Assembly: GCF_016863095.1 (NCBI RefSeq)
Contig: NZ_BOOF01000047.1
Location: forward strand, 1-64,000
Source: Microbispora siamensis
GTDB taxonomy: Bacteria > Actinomycetota > Actinomycetes > Streptosporangiales > Streptosporangiaceae
Length of the DNA: 64,000 nt
Reading direction: 5' to 3'
In this document: piece by piece, positions 16,155 through 23,570 of the stretch
Layout: every line of letters starts with the position of its first letter
How positions within the stretch are numbered: position 1 is the first letter of the stretch
Position numbers and translations under genes: made by a program
Notes under the pieces: model-generated
Told to the model about the DNA's origin: nothing
What the model saw: only the letters and a program-made list of their open reading frames with translations
Database searches by the model: none

Positions 16155-17072
16155 ATGCGGGCACTGGTCACGGGCGGGGCGGGGTTCATCGGGTCCACCC
16201 TCGTCGATCGGCTGTTGGCGGACGGTCACGAGGTCGCGGTGGTGGACGACCTGTCGTCCGGCCACGCGCGCAACCCCGACGCCCCCCTGCACGTCATGGA
16301 CGTGCGCGACCCCGCGCTCGCGGAGCTCGCCGAGCGCTGGCGGCCGGAGGTCGTCTGTCACCTCGCCGCGCAGATCAGCGTGCGCAGGAGCGTGGCCGAC
16401 CCGGTGACCGACGCCAGGATCAACGTCGAGGGCACGGTGAACGTCCTGGAGGCCGCCCGGCGCGCCGGGGCCCGCAAGGTCGTCTACGCGTCCTCCGTCG
16501 CCGTCTACGGCAGGCCGGCCGTGATCCCGGTCCCGGGCGACGCCCCCACCGATCCCCGCTCGCCGTACGCCGCCTCCAAGCTCGGCGGCGAGCTGTACCT
16601 GGCCACCTACCGGGCGCTGCATGGGCTCGAATACACCACGCTCGTGCTGTCGAACGTCTACGGGCCGCGTCAGTCGCCCGAGGGCGAGGCCGGGGTGGTC
16701 GCCATCTTCACCGACGCCCTGCTGGCGGGAAAGCCCACGGTCGTGTACGGCGACGGCTCCCAGACGCGCGACTACGTCTTCGTGGAGGACGTGGTGGACG
16801 GCTTCGCCCGCGCCTGCGGGCCGCACGGCGACGGCCGCCGAATCAACCTCGGCACCGGCGTCCAGACCACCGACCGTGAGCTGCACAGCCTGGTCGCCGC
16901 GGCGGCCGGAGCACCCGACGAGCCGCGCTTCGAGCCCTCTCGGATGGGCGACCTCCCCGCGATGGCCGTCGACCCCGCTCCGGCGTACGAGGTCCTCGGC
17001 TGGCGTCCCCGGCACGACCTGTCCACCGGCCTCAAGGCCACCGTCGAATGGGCCCGCCAGGCGCTCGCCTGA
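16155..17072 (+). CDS. NAD-dependent epimerase/dehydratase (GalE-like extended SDR)
   Basis: A 305-aa extended short-chain dehydrogenase: N-terminal TGGAGFIGSTL dinucleotide motif (7-17), catalytic Y-x3-K in SPYAASKLGGE, and sugar-nucleotide-domain motifs LSNVYGPRQ and DYVFVEDVVDGF. The order fits UDP-glucose 4-epimerase relatives acting on nucleotide sugars. No glycosyltransferase neighbours specify the substrate. The ATG at 16155 is preceded by GAAGGGCGGGG. It follows rsrA by 85 nt but probably has its own promoter. Confidence 0.88.
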   Translation: MRALVTGGAGFIGSTLVDRLLADGHEVAVVDDLSSGHARNPDAPLHVMDVRDPALAELAERWRPEVVCHLAAQISVRRSVADPVTDARINVEGTVNVLEAARRAGARKVVYASSVAVYGRPAVIPVPGDAPTDPRSPYAASKLGGELYLATYRALHGLEYTTLVLSNVYGPRQSPEGEAGVVAIFTDALLAGKPTVVYGDGSQTRDYVFVEDVVDGFARACGPHGDGRRINLGTGVQTTDRELHSLVAAAAGAPDEPRFEPSRMGDLPAMAVDPAPAYEVLGWRPRHDLSTGLKATVEWARQALA

Positions 17073-17116
17073 TCGGGAGCGAACCGGACGGCCGGGGTGG
17101 ACGTCTCAGCGGTGTG

Positions 17117-18034
17117 ATGCGTTTGCGCCGGACCTCCGTCCTCATCGCAGTCGTCGCCGTGTGCGCGGGAGCCGTACTGGCCGCGTGCGCTCCGGATCCG
17201 AGGGCGGTGCCGGACGCGTGCCCGCAGCGTTGGGGCGGCGACGGCATCGGTGGGTGGGTGCCGGCCGCGGCGGACGTGGACGGCGCGGACGAGTCGCTGG
17301 TGCCCGGCTCGCCGGTCCGGGCGCTGCTCTGCGCCTATCCCGGCACCAACACCGATCCGGGCGGCGAAGGGCTGGGCGGCTCGCGGACGCTGACGGACCA
17401 GGCGGCGGCGATGGCCCGCGACCTCGCGTACCTGCCGGTGAGCACCGAAGACGTCGAGGGGCCCTGTACGGCGGTGGGCGGGCCCATGACGAACTACCTG
17501 GTCCGGTTCGCGTACGGCGACGGCTCGGCGCTGTGGGTGGGCAGCGCGGAGGAGGTGAACTCCTGCGTCGCGACGACGAACGGCACGGTCCGGACCCGCT
17601 CGTACGTCGGGGAGGCCCTGACCACCGCCTATCGGGAGGGGACGTGGCGGCTTCCGCGACCGGAGGACCCCTGCCGGGCCGCCCACGACCGCCGGGGCCA
17701 GCAGGACAGCATGGTCCCGGGGGATCCGCGGTGGGTCCTGGTGTGCAGCGGCGGCAACGAGAAGTGGCCGCCCCGGCGCGAGCACGGCGCGGCGGCGGCG
17801 CGGGGACTCGCGGCGGCGCTCAACGACCTGGACACCGTGCCGAGCGATCGCACGTGCCGTGGGAGAGGCGCATCGGCGGTGCGCGACGACTACCGGCTGG
17901 TCTTCGGGTACGCCGAGGGGCCGCCCGCGGGCGTGCACATCCTGTACGGCTGCACGCCGAGCGTCGACAACGGGATGCTCCAGGCCGACGCGGACGACGA
18001 CGTCCGTCGGCTGATGGCCGGGCTCGCCCCGTGA
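17117..18034 (+). CDS. Predicted lipoprotein of unknown function
   Basis: A 305-aa protein starting at the ATG at 17117 (MRLRRTSVLIAV), with a basic N-region, hydrophobic core and lipobox VLAACAP, so predicted to be lipid-anchored outside the membrane. The mature part is Gly/Asp-rich with six or more Cys, and the pattern of a basic Arg-rich stretch followed by a Cys-containing segment occurs twice, suggesting an internal duplication. I recognise no family. It is just downstream of the epimerase and upstream of a 35-codon ORF. Confidence 0.7.
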   Translation: MRLRRTSVLIAVVAVCAGAVLAACAPDPRAVPDACPQRWGGDGIGGWVPAAADVDGADESLVPGSPVRALLCAYPGTNTDPGGEGLGGSRTLTDQAAAMARDLAYLPVSTEDVEGPCTAVGGPMTNYLVRFAYGDGSALWVGSAEEVNSCVATTNGTVRTRSYVGEALTTAYREGTWRLPRPEDPCRAAHDRRGQQDSMVPGDPRWVLVCSGGNEKWPPRREHGAAAARGLAAALNDLDTVPSDRTCRGRGASAVRDDYRLVFGYAEGPPAGVHILYGCTPSVDNGMLQADADDDVRRLMAGLAP

Positions 18035-18170
18035 AAAGGCACCGACATACCGGTGCAATTGCACGCGGTGTGATGGCTTGGTTACGGTTTGGCTGCGATG
18101 GTCGCGACATCCCGGACCGGCCATCGGCCCTTCTGTAGCCTGAGTGCGACATCGACGTGGAGGCGGCGCA

Positions 18171-18278
18171 ATGCTTGGGAAGACCGTCGTCAGGCTGATA
18201 GTGGCGCTGGCGCTGCTCACTCCGGTGGTGGCTCTGGCCGGTCTCGCGGCCGGCACCCCGGGGATCTCCTGGACGTAG
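18171..18278 (+). CDS. Small hydrophobic peptide (35 aa)
   Basis: A 35-codon ORF with ATG at 18171 and TAG at 18276, preceded by GGAGGCGGCGCA, an excellent ribosome site. The product starts MLGKTVVRLIVALALLTPVV and continues as one hydrophobic segment ending in GTPGISWT: a basic N-tip plus a single transmembrane or signal-like helix. It lies 66 nt upstream of a membrane HD-GYP protein and may form an operon with it. Reality rests on the ribosome site, codon use and position. Confidence 0.5.
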   Translation: MLGKTVVRLIVALALLTPVVALAGLAAGTPGISWT

Positions 18279-18344
18279 TCACTGCCCGTGGGCCGGTCCG
18301 GCAGGGCCGGCCCACGGGTCCGATCCGCATTCAAGGTGGCCGCC

Positions 18345-19700
18345 ATGCGGGAACTTCCGTGGCCCGCCAGGGTCTACTTCGTCGCGCTCGTCGGAACCGC
18401 CGGTCTCGTGATCATGCGCGGTCTCCTCGCGCATCACGGGCTCGCGGCGGAGGACTGGTCGGCGCTTCTGGTCCTCGCGCTGCTCTTCCTGCTCTGCGAG
18501 TCGGTGCCGACGTTGCTCAACGTGCCGCACGTCGCGGTGTCGGTGAGCTTCTCCGCGGCGCTGGCCGCCGTGGTGCTCGTCGGCCCGGAGGGCGCGGCCC
18601 TGGTCGGGCTGGCCGCGGTCGTGAGCGTGCGCCCCGGCCTGCCGATGGTGAAACGGCTGTTCAACGGCGCGCAGTACGCCCTGTGCGGGTATGCCGCCGG
18701 ATGGGCCTACGAGAGCGCGGGAGGGCGGGCCCACCTACCCGAGCCGGCCGACTTCCCGGGCATCCTGGTGCCGTACGCCGCGGCGACGGGGGTCTTCGTG
18801 GCCGTCAACTTCGCGCTGACCGCGGTCATCCTGCGCCTGGCGTCCGCGGTGCACAAAGACCAGGTCTCGCTCCGCGCGATGGTGCAGTTCCTGAGCTCCT
18901 ACGTCGGCTTCGCCACCTTCGGCCTGCTGATCGCGGCCCTGTGGTCGACGGTGCAGTCGATCTCGGCCGTGCTCGTGCTGCTGCCGCTGTTCGTGGCCCG
19001 GTGGGCGCTGGGGCACTACCACGCCGAGCAACGGGCGTACGACGCGACCATCGCGGCGCTGTGCCAGGCGGTGGAGACGAAGGACTACTACACGCGCGGT
19101 CACTGCACGCGGGTCTCCGCGGCCTCCTCCATGATCGGTGAGGAGATCGGGATGGGCACCGAGCGGCTGCGCGCGATCCGGTACGCGGGCATGCTCCACG
19201 ACGTGGGCAAACTCGGCGTGCCGACCAAGGTGCTGCAGAAGGACGGCCGTCTGACCGAGGAGGAGTACGCCGCGATCCAGCTCCACCCGATGCGCGGGCT
19301 GGAGATCGTGCGGGGCATCGACTTCCTCGACGAGGCGTTCGCCGGGATCATGCACCACCACGAACGACATGACGGAAAGGGCTACCCGATGGGCCTGGCC
19401 GGGTCGGAGATCCCCGAGTTCGCCCGGATCATCGCGGTGGCCGACGCGTTCGACTCCATGACCTCCGACCGCTCCTACCGCAAGGCCAAGTCGATCGAGT
19501 TCGCGGTCGGCGAGCTGCGCAAGAACGCGGGAACCCAGTTCGACCCCGACATGGTGTGCGCGTTCGTCAAGGCGCTCGACCGGCACGGCTGGGACCTGGC
19601 TCAGCCGGTGCCCGTCCCGCCCGACGACGCCGCCGTGGAGACCACGGTGAAGGACCACGACGACCCGACGACGCCCATCCAGGTGGTGTCGGAGCGGTGA
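18345..19700 (+). CDS. Membrane-anchored HD-GYP domain protein
   Basis: A 451-aa protein from the ATG at 18345 (AAGGTGG upstream). Residues about 1-220 contain seven or eight membrane helices of MASE-like type; about 235-420 form an HD-GYP domain with GHCTRVS, HD at 285-286 (AGMLHDVGKL), HHERHDGKGYP (Gly346-Tyr347-Pro348) and RIIAVADAFDSMTSDRSYR. All metal ligands and the GYP motif are present, so cyclic-di-GMP (or other cyclic dinucleotide) hydrolysis is plausible. Its TGA overlaps the GTG of a second HD protein. Confidence 0.88.
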   Translation: MRELPWPARVYFVALVGTAGLVIMRGLLAHHGLAAEDWSALLVLALLFLLCESVPTLLNVPHVAVSVSFSAALAAVVLVGPEGAALVGLAAVVSVRPGLPMVKRLFNGAQYALCGYAAGWAYESAGGRAHLPEPADFPGILVPYAAATGVFVAVNFALTAVILRLASAVHKDQVSLRAMVQFLSSYVGFATFGLLIAALWSTVQSISAVLVLLPLFVARWALGHYHAEQRAYDATIAALCQAVETKDYYTRGHCTRVSAASSMIGEEIGMGTERLRAIRYAGMLHDVGKLGVPTKVLQKDGRLTEEEYAAIQLHPMRGLEIVRGIDFLDEAFAGIMHHHERHDGKGYPMGLAGSEIPEFARIIAVADAFDSMTSDRSYRKAKSIEFAVGELRKNAGTQFDPDMVCAFVKALDRHGWDLAQPVPVPPDDAAVETTVKDHDDPTTPIQVVSER

Positions 19701-20986
19701 GGGAGCGTCGGCTGACGGCCAGGCCGGTGGGGCTCGACTCGGGCCAGCTCCTGCTCATCTGCGCCGCCGGGATGCTGACCGTGGCGGGGATCGCCCACAC
19801 CGCGGCGGAGGGCCTGACCGATCCGCGGGTCGCCATCGGGTTCGGCGCGCTCATCGCCGCCGGGGAGCTCGCCCGGCTCACGATGCCCGGCAACCGCGAG
19901 GTCGCCCCGATCTCCACCGCCGCCTCCCTCGGGTACGCCCTGCTGCTCGACGTGGGCGGACGGCCGGCGCATCATTCGGCCCTGCAGGTCGTGGCGGTGA
20001 TGTCGGTCGGCATGATCGCGGGCGGGCTGCCGCACCTGGCGGTCGGCCGGCCGCCGCGTCTCGACGCGATGGCCCGGCGGCTGCTCGCCGGGTCGCTGCT
20101 CGCCTTCGCCTACCGGCCGCTCACCGGCCCGCTCGGGAAGCTCGCGGGGGACACGGCCGACCGGCACGGCAACTGGTGGCCGGCGCTCGGCGTGATGGCG
20201 GTGCTCGTCACGGTCATGCTCGCGGCCGACGTGGTGATCGCGGCCATGCTCCGGGCCGACCAGGTCAGGACCGCGTTCGTCGTCGCCGTACGGGACGAGA
20301 TCAGGATGGCCGCGCCGCTCGGCGCCGCCGTCGCGGCGTCGGGCATCCTGCTCGCGCTCGCCTCGCACAGCATGGACATGACCGCGCTGCCCGCGTTCGC
20401 CGCGCCGCTGCTCGTCACGCAGGTGGCGTTCCGCAAGTACGCCGGCATCCGGGCGACCTACCTGCAGACCGTGCGGGCGCTGAGCCGGGTCACCGAGGTC
20501 GGCGGGTACGTCGAGCCGGGCCATTCGCGCCGCGTCAGCCAGCTGTCGGTCGCCATCGGCCGTGAGCTGGGCATGGCGGAGCCGCAACTGCTGGAGCTGG
20601 AGTACGCCGCGCTCATGCACGACATCGGCCAGCTCTCGCTGCGCGATCCGATCCCCGGCGGTGCGACCGTGCTGGCCGACCCCGAGCAGGCGCGGCGGAT
20701 CGCCGAGCTGGGCGCCGAGGTGATCAGGAAGACCGGCGTGCTCCACGGCGTCGCGGAGATCGTCCGGCGGCAGTGCGACACGCTCGGCGAGTCGCCGCCG
20801 ATGGCCAGCCGCATCATCAAGGCCGCCAACGCGTACGACGACCTCGTGGGCGGATCGACCGACAGGGACCGGGCGGCGGCGGCCCTGGAGCGGCTGCGCC
20901 TCGACGGCGGGTCGGCCTACGACCCCGGAGTGGTGGAGGCGATGGCGCGCGTCGTCGACCGACTTGTGCTCGTAACGCGCTTGTAG
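19697..20986 (+). CDS. Membrane HD-domain protein, degenerate HD-GYP
   Basis: A 429-aa partner of the preceding gene, starting at the GTG at 19697 within a GTGA overlap. It has the same architecture: several membrane helices (about 1-230), then an HD domain with GHSRRVS and MHDIG (His308-Asp309). The second half has lost the His pair and GYP (VRRQCDTLGESPP replaces HHER...GYP) and the later D of VADAFD is shifted to ANAYDD. It is probably inactive or altered, perhaps a regulatory partner of the upstream enzyme. Stop is followed by about 130 nt before accC. Confidence 0.8.
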   Translation: MRERRLTARPVGLDSGQLLLICAAGMLTVAGIAHTAAEGLTDPRVAIGFGALIAAGELARLTMPGNREVAPISTAASLGYALLLDVGGRPAHHSALQVVAVMSVGMIAGGLPHLAVGRPPRLDAMARRLLAGSLLAFAYRPLTGPLGKLAGDTADRHGNWWPALGVMAVLVTVMLAADVVIAAMLRADQVRTAFVVAVRDEIRMAAPLGAAVAASGILLALASHSMDMTALPAFAAPLLVTQVAFRKYAGIRATYLQTVRALSRVTEVGGYVEPGHSRRVSQLSVAIGRELGMAEPQLLELEYAALMHDIGQLSLRDPIPGGATVLADPEQARRIAELGAEVIRKTGVLHGVAEIVRRQCDTLGESPPMASRIIKAANAYDDLVGGSTDRDRAAAALERLRLDGGSAYDPGVVEAMARVVDRLVLVTRL

Positions 20987-21035
20987 CAGACGTAGCATCG
21001 GAACGCCTCCAACGCCACGCCGGGCCCATTGTTGT

Positions 21036-21050
21036 TGTAGCGACCCTACA
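21036..21050. promoter_or_regulatory. Inverted repeat upstream of accC
   Basis: TGTAG-CGACC-CTACA is a perfect 5-bp inverted repeat about 70 nt upstream of accC. It resembles, but is one base shorter than, the TetR-type sites at 55745 and 55774. Function is unknown. Confidence 0.35.
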
Positions 21051-21106
21051 GATTCGGCCCCCGCGTTCAGTCGGAACGGTCGGGGGGACGGAGCGGGGGA
21101 TCATCC

Positions 21107-21120
21107 TAGAGTTGGCTGCG
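21107..21120 (+). promoter_or_regulatory. Leaderless promoter -10 of accC
   Basis: TAGAGT (21107-21112), 7 nt, then the GTG start at 21120; no ribosome site adjoins the start. Confidence 0.5.
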
Positions 21121-22454
21121 TGTTCGACTCAGTTCTCGTCGCCAATCGTGGTGAAATCGCCCGCCGGATCATCCGTACGGTGCGGGGCATGGGGCTGCGC
21201 GCGGTCGCGGTCCACTCCGAGGCGGACGCCGATCTGCCGTTCGTGCGTGAGGCCGACGACGCCGTGCTCCTCGGCCCCGCGAATCCGGCCCAGAGCTATC
21301 TCGACATCGACAAGGTCCTCCAGGCCGCCCGTACGACGGGAGCGCGGGCGGTCCACCCCGGATACGGGTTCCTCGCGGAGAACGCCGCGTTCGCCCGTGC
21401 GGTGATCGACGCCGGCCTCGTCTGGATCGGCCCGGATCCCAAGGCCATCGAGCAGATGGGCGACAAGATCAACGCCCGCAACCTGATGGAGGCCGCGGGT
21501 GTGCCGGTCGCCGCCGGGACCAGGGAGCCGGTGTCCGACCTCGCGCAGGCCGAGCGGGCCGCCGCGGAGATCGGGTACCCGGTGATGGTGAAGGCGGCCG
21601 CCGGGGGCGGCGGGATCGGCATGGGCGTGGCGCGCGACGACGAGTCGCTGGCCAAGGCCTTCGAGCAGGCCTGCCGGGCGGCCGCCCGCTTCGGCGGCGA
21701 GCCCGCCATCCTGCTGGAGCGCTACATCGAGCGGGCCAGGCACGTCGAGGTGCAGATCCTCGGCCTCGCCGACGGCACCGTGGTCGCCCTGGGCGAGCGG
21801 GACTGCTCGGTCCAGCGGCGCCACCAGAAGGTCGTGGAGGAGAGCCCGTCCCCCGGAGTGACCCCGGAGCTGCGCGAGCGGATGCTGGCGGCGGCCGTAC
21901 GGGCGGGGGAGGCCGTGTCGTATCGCGGCGCGGGCACGGTGGAGTGCCTGGTGGACGCGGACGCCCAGGACTTCGTCTTCCTGGAGATGAACACCCGCCT
22001 CCAGGTGGAGCACCCCGTCACCGAACTGGTCACCGGCCTCGACCTGGTGGAGCACCAGATCCGGGTCGCGGCCGGTGAGACCTACTCCGTCGAGCCGCGG
22101 GTGAGCGGCCACGCCATCGAGTTCCGCGTCTACGCCGAGGACCCCCGCAGGTTCCTGCCCGGCCCTGGCAAGATCGGTGTATGGGAGGAACCGGCGGGCG
22201 AGGGGGTGCGCATCGATTCGGGATACGCGGCGGGCAACACCGTCACGCCGTTCTACGATCCGCTGATGGCCAAGCTCTGCGTCGCCGGCGCCACCCGTGA
22301 GGAGGCGCTGGAGCGGGGCCGGGAGGCCGTCGCCGCGTTCCGGATCGAGGGCCCGAAGCACAACCTGCCGTTCTGCGCCGAGTTGCTCGACCACCCCGAG
22401 TTCGTGAGCGGGGACTACGACACCGGGCTGGTCTCCCGGATGAGAAAAGCTTGA
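21120..22454 (+). CDS. accC: Acetyl/acyl-CoA carboxylase biotin carboxylase subunit
   Basis: A 444-aa biotin carboxylase that carboxylates the biotin of a carrier protein with ATP and bicarbonate. The N-terminus FDSVLVANRGEIARRIIRT, the ATP-grasp loop KAAAGGGGIGMG and the catalytic segment EMNTRLQVEHPVTE are canonical. The protein ends after the biotin-carboxylase C domain: no biotinyl or carboxyltransferase domain is fused. A separate 70-aa carrier follows 30 nt downstream. No carboxyltransferase gene is in the window, so the complete enzyme must use one encoded elsewhere. Confidence 0.93.
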   Translation: MFDSVLVANRGEIARRIIRTVRGMGLRAVAVHSEADADLPFVREADDAVLLGPANPAQSYLDIDKVLQAARTTGARAVHPGYGFLAENAAFARAVIDAGLVWIGPDPKAIEQMGDKINARNLMEAAGVPVAAGTREPVSDLAQAERAAAEIGYPVMVKAAAGGGGIGMGVARDDESLAKAFEQACRAAARFGGEPAILLERYIERARHVEVQILGLADGTVVALGERDCSVQRRHQKVVEESPSPGVTPELRERMLAAAVRAGEAVSYRGAGTVECLVDADAQDFVFLEMNTRLQVEHPVTELVTGLDLVEHQIRVAAGETYSVEPRVSGHAIEFRVYAEDPRRFLPGPGKIGVWEEPAGEGVRIDSGYAAGNTVTPFYDPLMAKLCVAGATREEALERGREAVAAFRIEGPKHNLPFCAELLDHPEFVSGDYDTGLVSRMRKA

Positions 22455-22484
22455 TCTGCTGGATTATTTGAGGGGAGTTCCCGC

Positions 22485-22697
22485 GTGGCCGAGGTGCGCG
22501 CCGAGATGGTGGCGAACGTCTGGAAGATCGTTGTGAGCGAGGGCGAGGTCGTCGAGGAGGGCGACACCCTTGTGATCCTGGAGTCGATGAAGATGGAGAT
22601 CCCCGTTCTCGCCGAGGACGCCGGGACCGTCTCGAAGCTCCAGGTGAAGGAGGGCGACGTCGTCCAGGAGGGGGACGTCATCGCCGTCATCGAGTAA
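22485..22697 (+). CDS. Small biotin carboxyl carrier protein
   Basis: A 70-aa stand-alone biotinyl domain with the biotin-acceptor motif ESMKMEIP (Lys36 between two Met). Length and sequence resemble the small biotinylated protein TB7.3 of mycobacteria. It starts at the GTG at 22485 after AGGGGAG, 30 nt downstream of accC, and is probably carboxylated by it. The usual long Pro/Ala-rich N-terminal region of AccB is absent. Confidence 0.93.
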   Translation: MAEVRAEMVANVWKIVVSEGEVVEEGDTLVILESMKMEIPVLAEDAGTVSKLQVKEGDVVQEGDVIAVIE

Positions 22698-22718
22698 CGA
22701 GTAGAGCGGGCCGGAGGT

Positions 22719-23096
22719 TCACAGACGGGAGAGGAACCGTTCCCGGTCGACCACGACCCGCTCGATCGTGCCCGTGGCGACCAGGGCGCCGGTCTTGTCG
22801 ACGGCCCTGACGGAGAAGACGAGCCGCCTGCCGTCCACCTCCGTGAGCTCGACGCCGATCTCGACGTGCATCCCGACCGGGCTGGGCAGACGGTGCTCGA
22901 TCAGCACCCTGGTCCCCACGGTGGTCTGCCCCGGCTCCAGGTGATGCTGGACGGCCTTGACCGTGGCTCCCTCGGCGAAGGACAGCAGCCGCGGCGTGCC
23001 CAGCACCGGCACGTCGCCGCTGCCGACCCGGATCGCCGTGTCCTCGCGCTCCACCATGATGAGGACTTCGGCGCGCAGACCTGGAGCAACACTCAT
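22719..23096 (-). CDS. Hot-dog fold thioesterase family protein
   Basis: A 125-aa hot-dog protein similar in pattern to fluoroacetyl-CoA-thioesterase-like and 4-hydroxybenzoyl-CoA-like proteins: EDTAIRVGSGDVPVLGTPRLL, ALKAVQHHL-like central segment AVQHHLEPGQTTVG, and closing strand LVATGTIERVVVDRERF. The substrate is unknown. The ATG at 23096 (MSVAPGLRAEV) is supported by a TAGGCT element 7 nt upstream, as for leaderless genes. It converges with the biotin carrier gene. Confidence 0.75.
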   Translation of the reverse strand: MSVAPGLRAEVLIMVEREDTAIRVGSGDVPVLGTPRLLSFAEGATVKAVQHHLEPGQTTVGTRVLIEHRLPSPVGMHVEIGVELTEVDGRRLVFSVRAVDKTGALVATGTIERVVVDRERFLSRL

Positions 23097-23109
23097 GCGA
23101 GCCAGCCTA
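23097..23109 (-). promoter_or_regulatory. Leaderless promoter -10 of thioesterase gene
   Basis: TAGGCT (23109-23104, minus strand), 7 nt, then the ATG at 23096. Confidence 0.5.
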
Positions 23110-23230
23110 TTGGGTCGCCATTCCCGGATGCCCGTGGAGATTGCCAGGCAACTAAAAGGGGCCGTGAAGCGTCTTAATCGGCAGCGGGGACTCCATGATG
23201 CTTTCCGGGCGGCGGAGGCGGGGCAGCGGT

Positions 23231-23245
23231 TAGGGTGGTGCACTG
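23231..23245 (+). promoter_or_regulatory. Leaderless promoter -10 of candidate bsaP
   Basis: TAGGGT (23231-23236), 8 nt, then the GTG at 23245; no ribosome site. Confidence 0.45.
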
Positions 23246-23427
23246 TGGACCTCTACTGCGATCACTGCGGCCGTCCGGCCGGAAATGGTGATCACGCGGC
23301 CTGCCTGGCCGCCAGGGCGATGGAGCCACCGCGTTACTGCCCGCACTGCCGCCGCCGCATGGTCGTCCAGATCACGCCCAGGAACTGGACGGCACGGTGC
23401 TCGGTGCACGGTAGTACGGGCGGGTAA
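23245..23427 (+). CDS. bsaP: Candidate biotin synthase auxiliary protein BsaP
   Basis: A 60-aa Cys-rich protein. An N-terminal CDHCG and a DHAAC segment are followed by RYCPHCRRRMVVQ, then NWTARCSVHG. The R-x-C-x2-C-x-R-R-M-V-V-Q and W-x-A-R-C-S-x-H-G pattern resembles the actinobacterial BsaP family, which supports BioB in converting dethiobiotin to biotin. bioB lies 4 kb downstream on the other strand, consistent but not proof. The GTG at 23245 is chosen from the adjacent -10-like TAGGGT; the frame is open upstream to an ATG at 23128. A generic zinc ribbon is the alternative. Confidence 0.6.
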   Translation: MDLYCDHCGRPAGNGDHAACLAARAMEPPRYCPHCRRRMVVQITPRNWTARCSVHGSTGG

Positions 23428-23445
23428 CAGGTAGGCTCGACTTCC

Positions 23446-23543
23446 GACCCCCGAGCCTGGATCCCTTACGCATACAGGGTTCCGTGAACTTGTCGTTATC
23501 TACCCGCGACACGAACCTGCTTTGTTGGACACCTTCGGGGGTC
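23446..23543 (+). promoter_or_regulatory. Leader region of the PASTA kinase with distant inverted repeat
   Basis: GACCCCCGA (23446-23454) and TCGGGGGTC (23535-23543) are perfectly complementary and enclose 80 nt directly before the kinase gene. This could be a long-range mRNA stem closing a leader, or chance in GC-rich DNA. Nothing coding is seen between 23428 and 23570. Confidence 0.3.
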
Positions 23544-23570
23544 GATTGACTTAGGGGGTACGGGGCGCAA

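Noticed and set aside
21120..22454. accC as part of a pyruvate or propionyl-CoA carboxylase
   Set aside because: The protein stops after the biotin-carboxylase domain and no carboxyltransferase gene is in the window, so the acyl-CoA substrate cannot be assigned.
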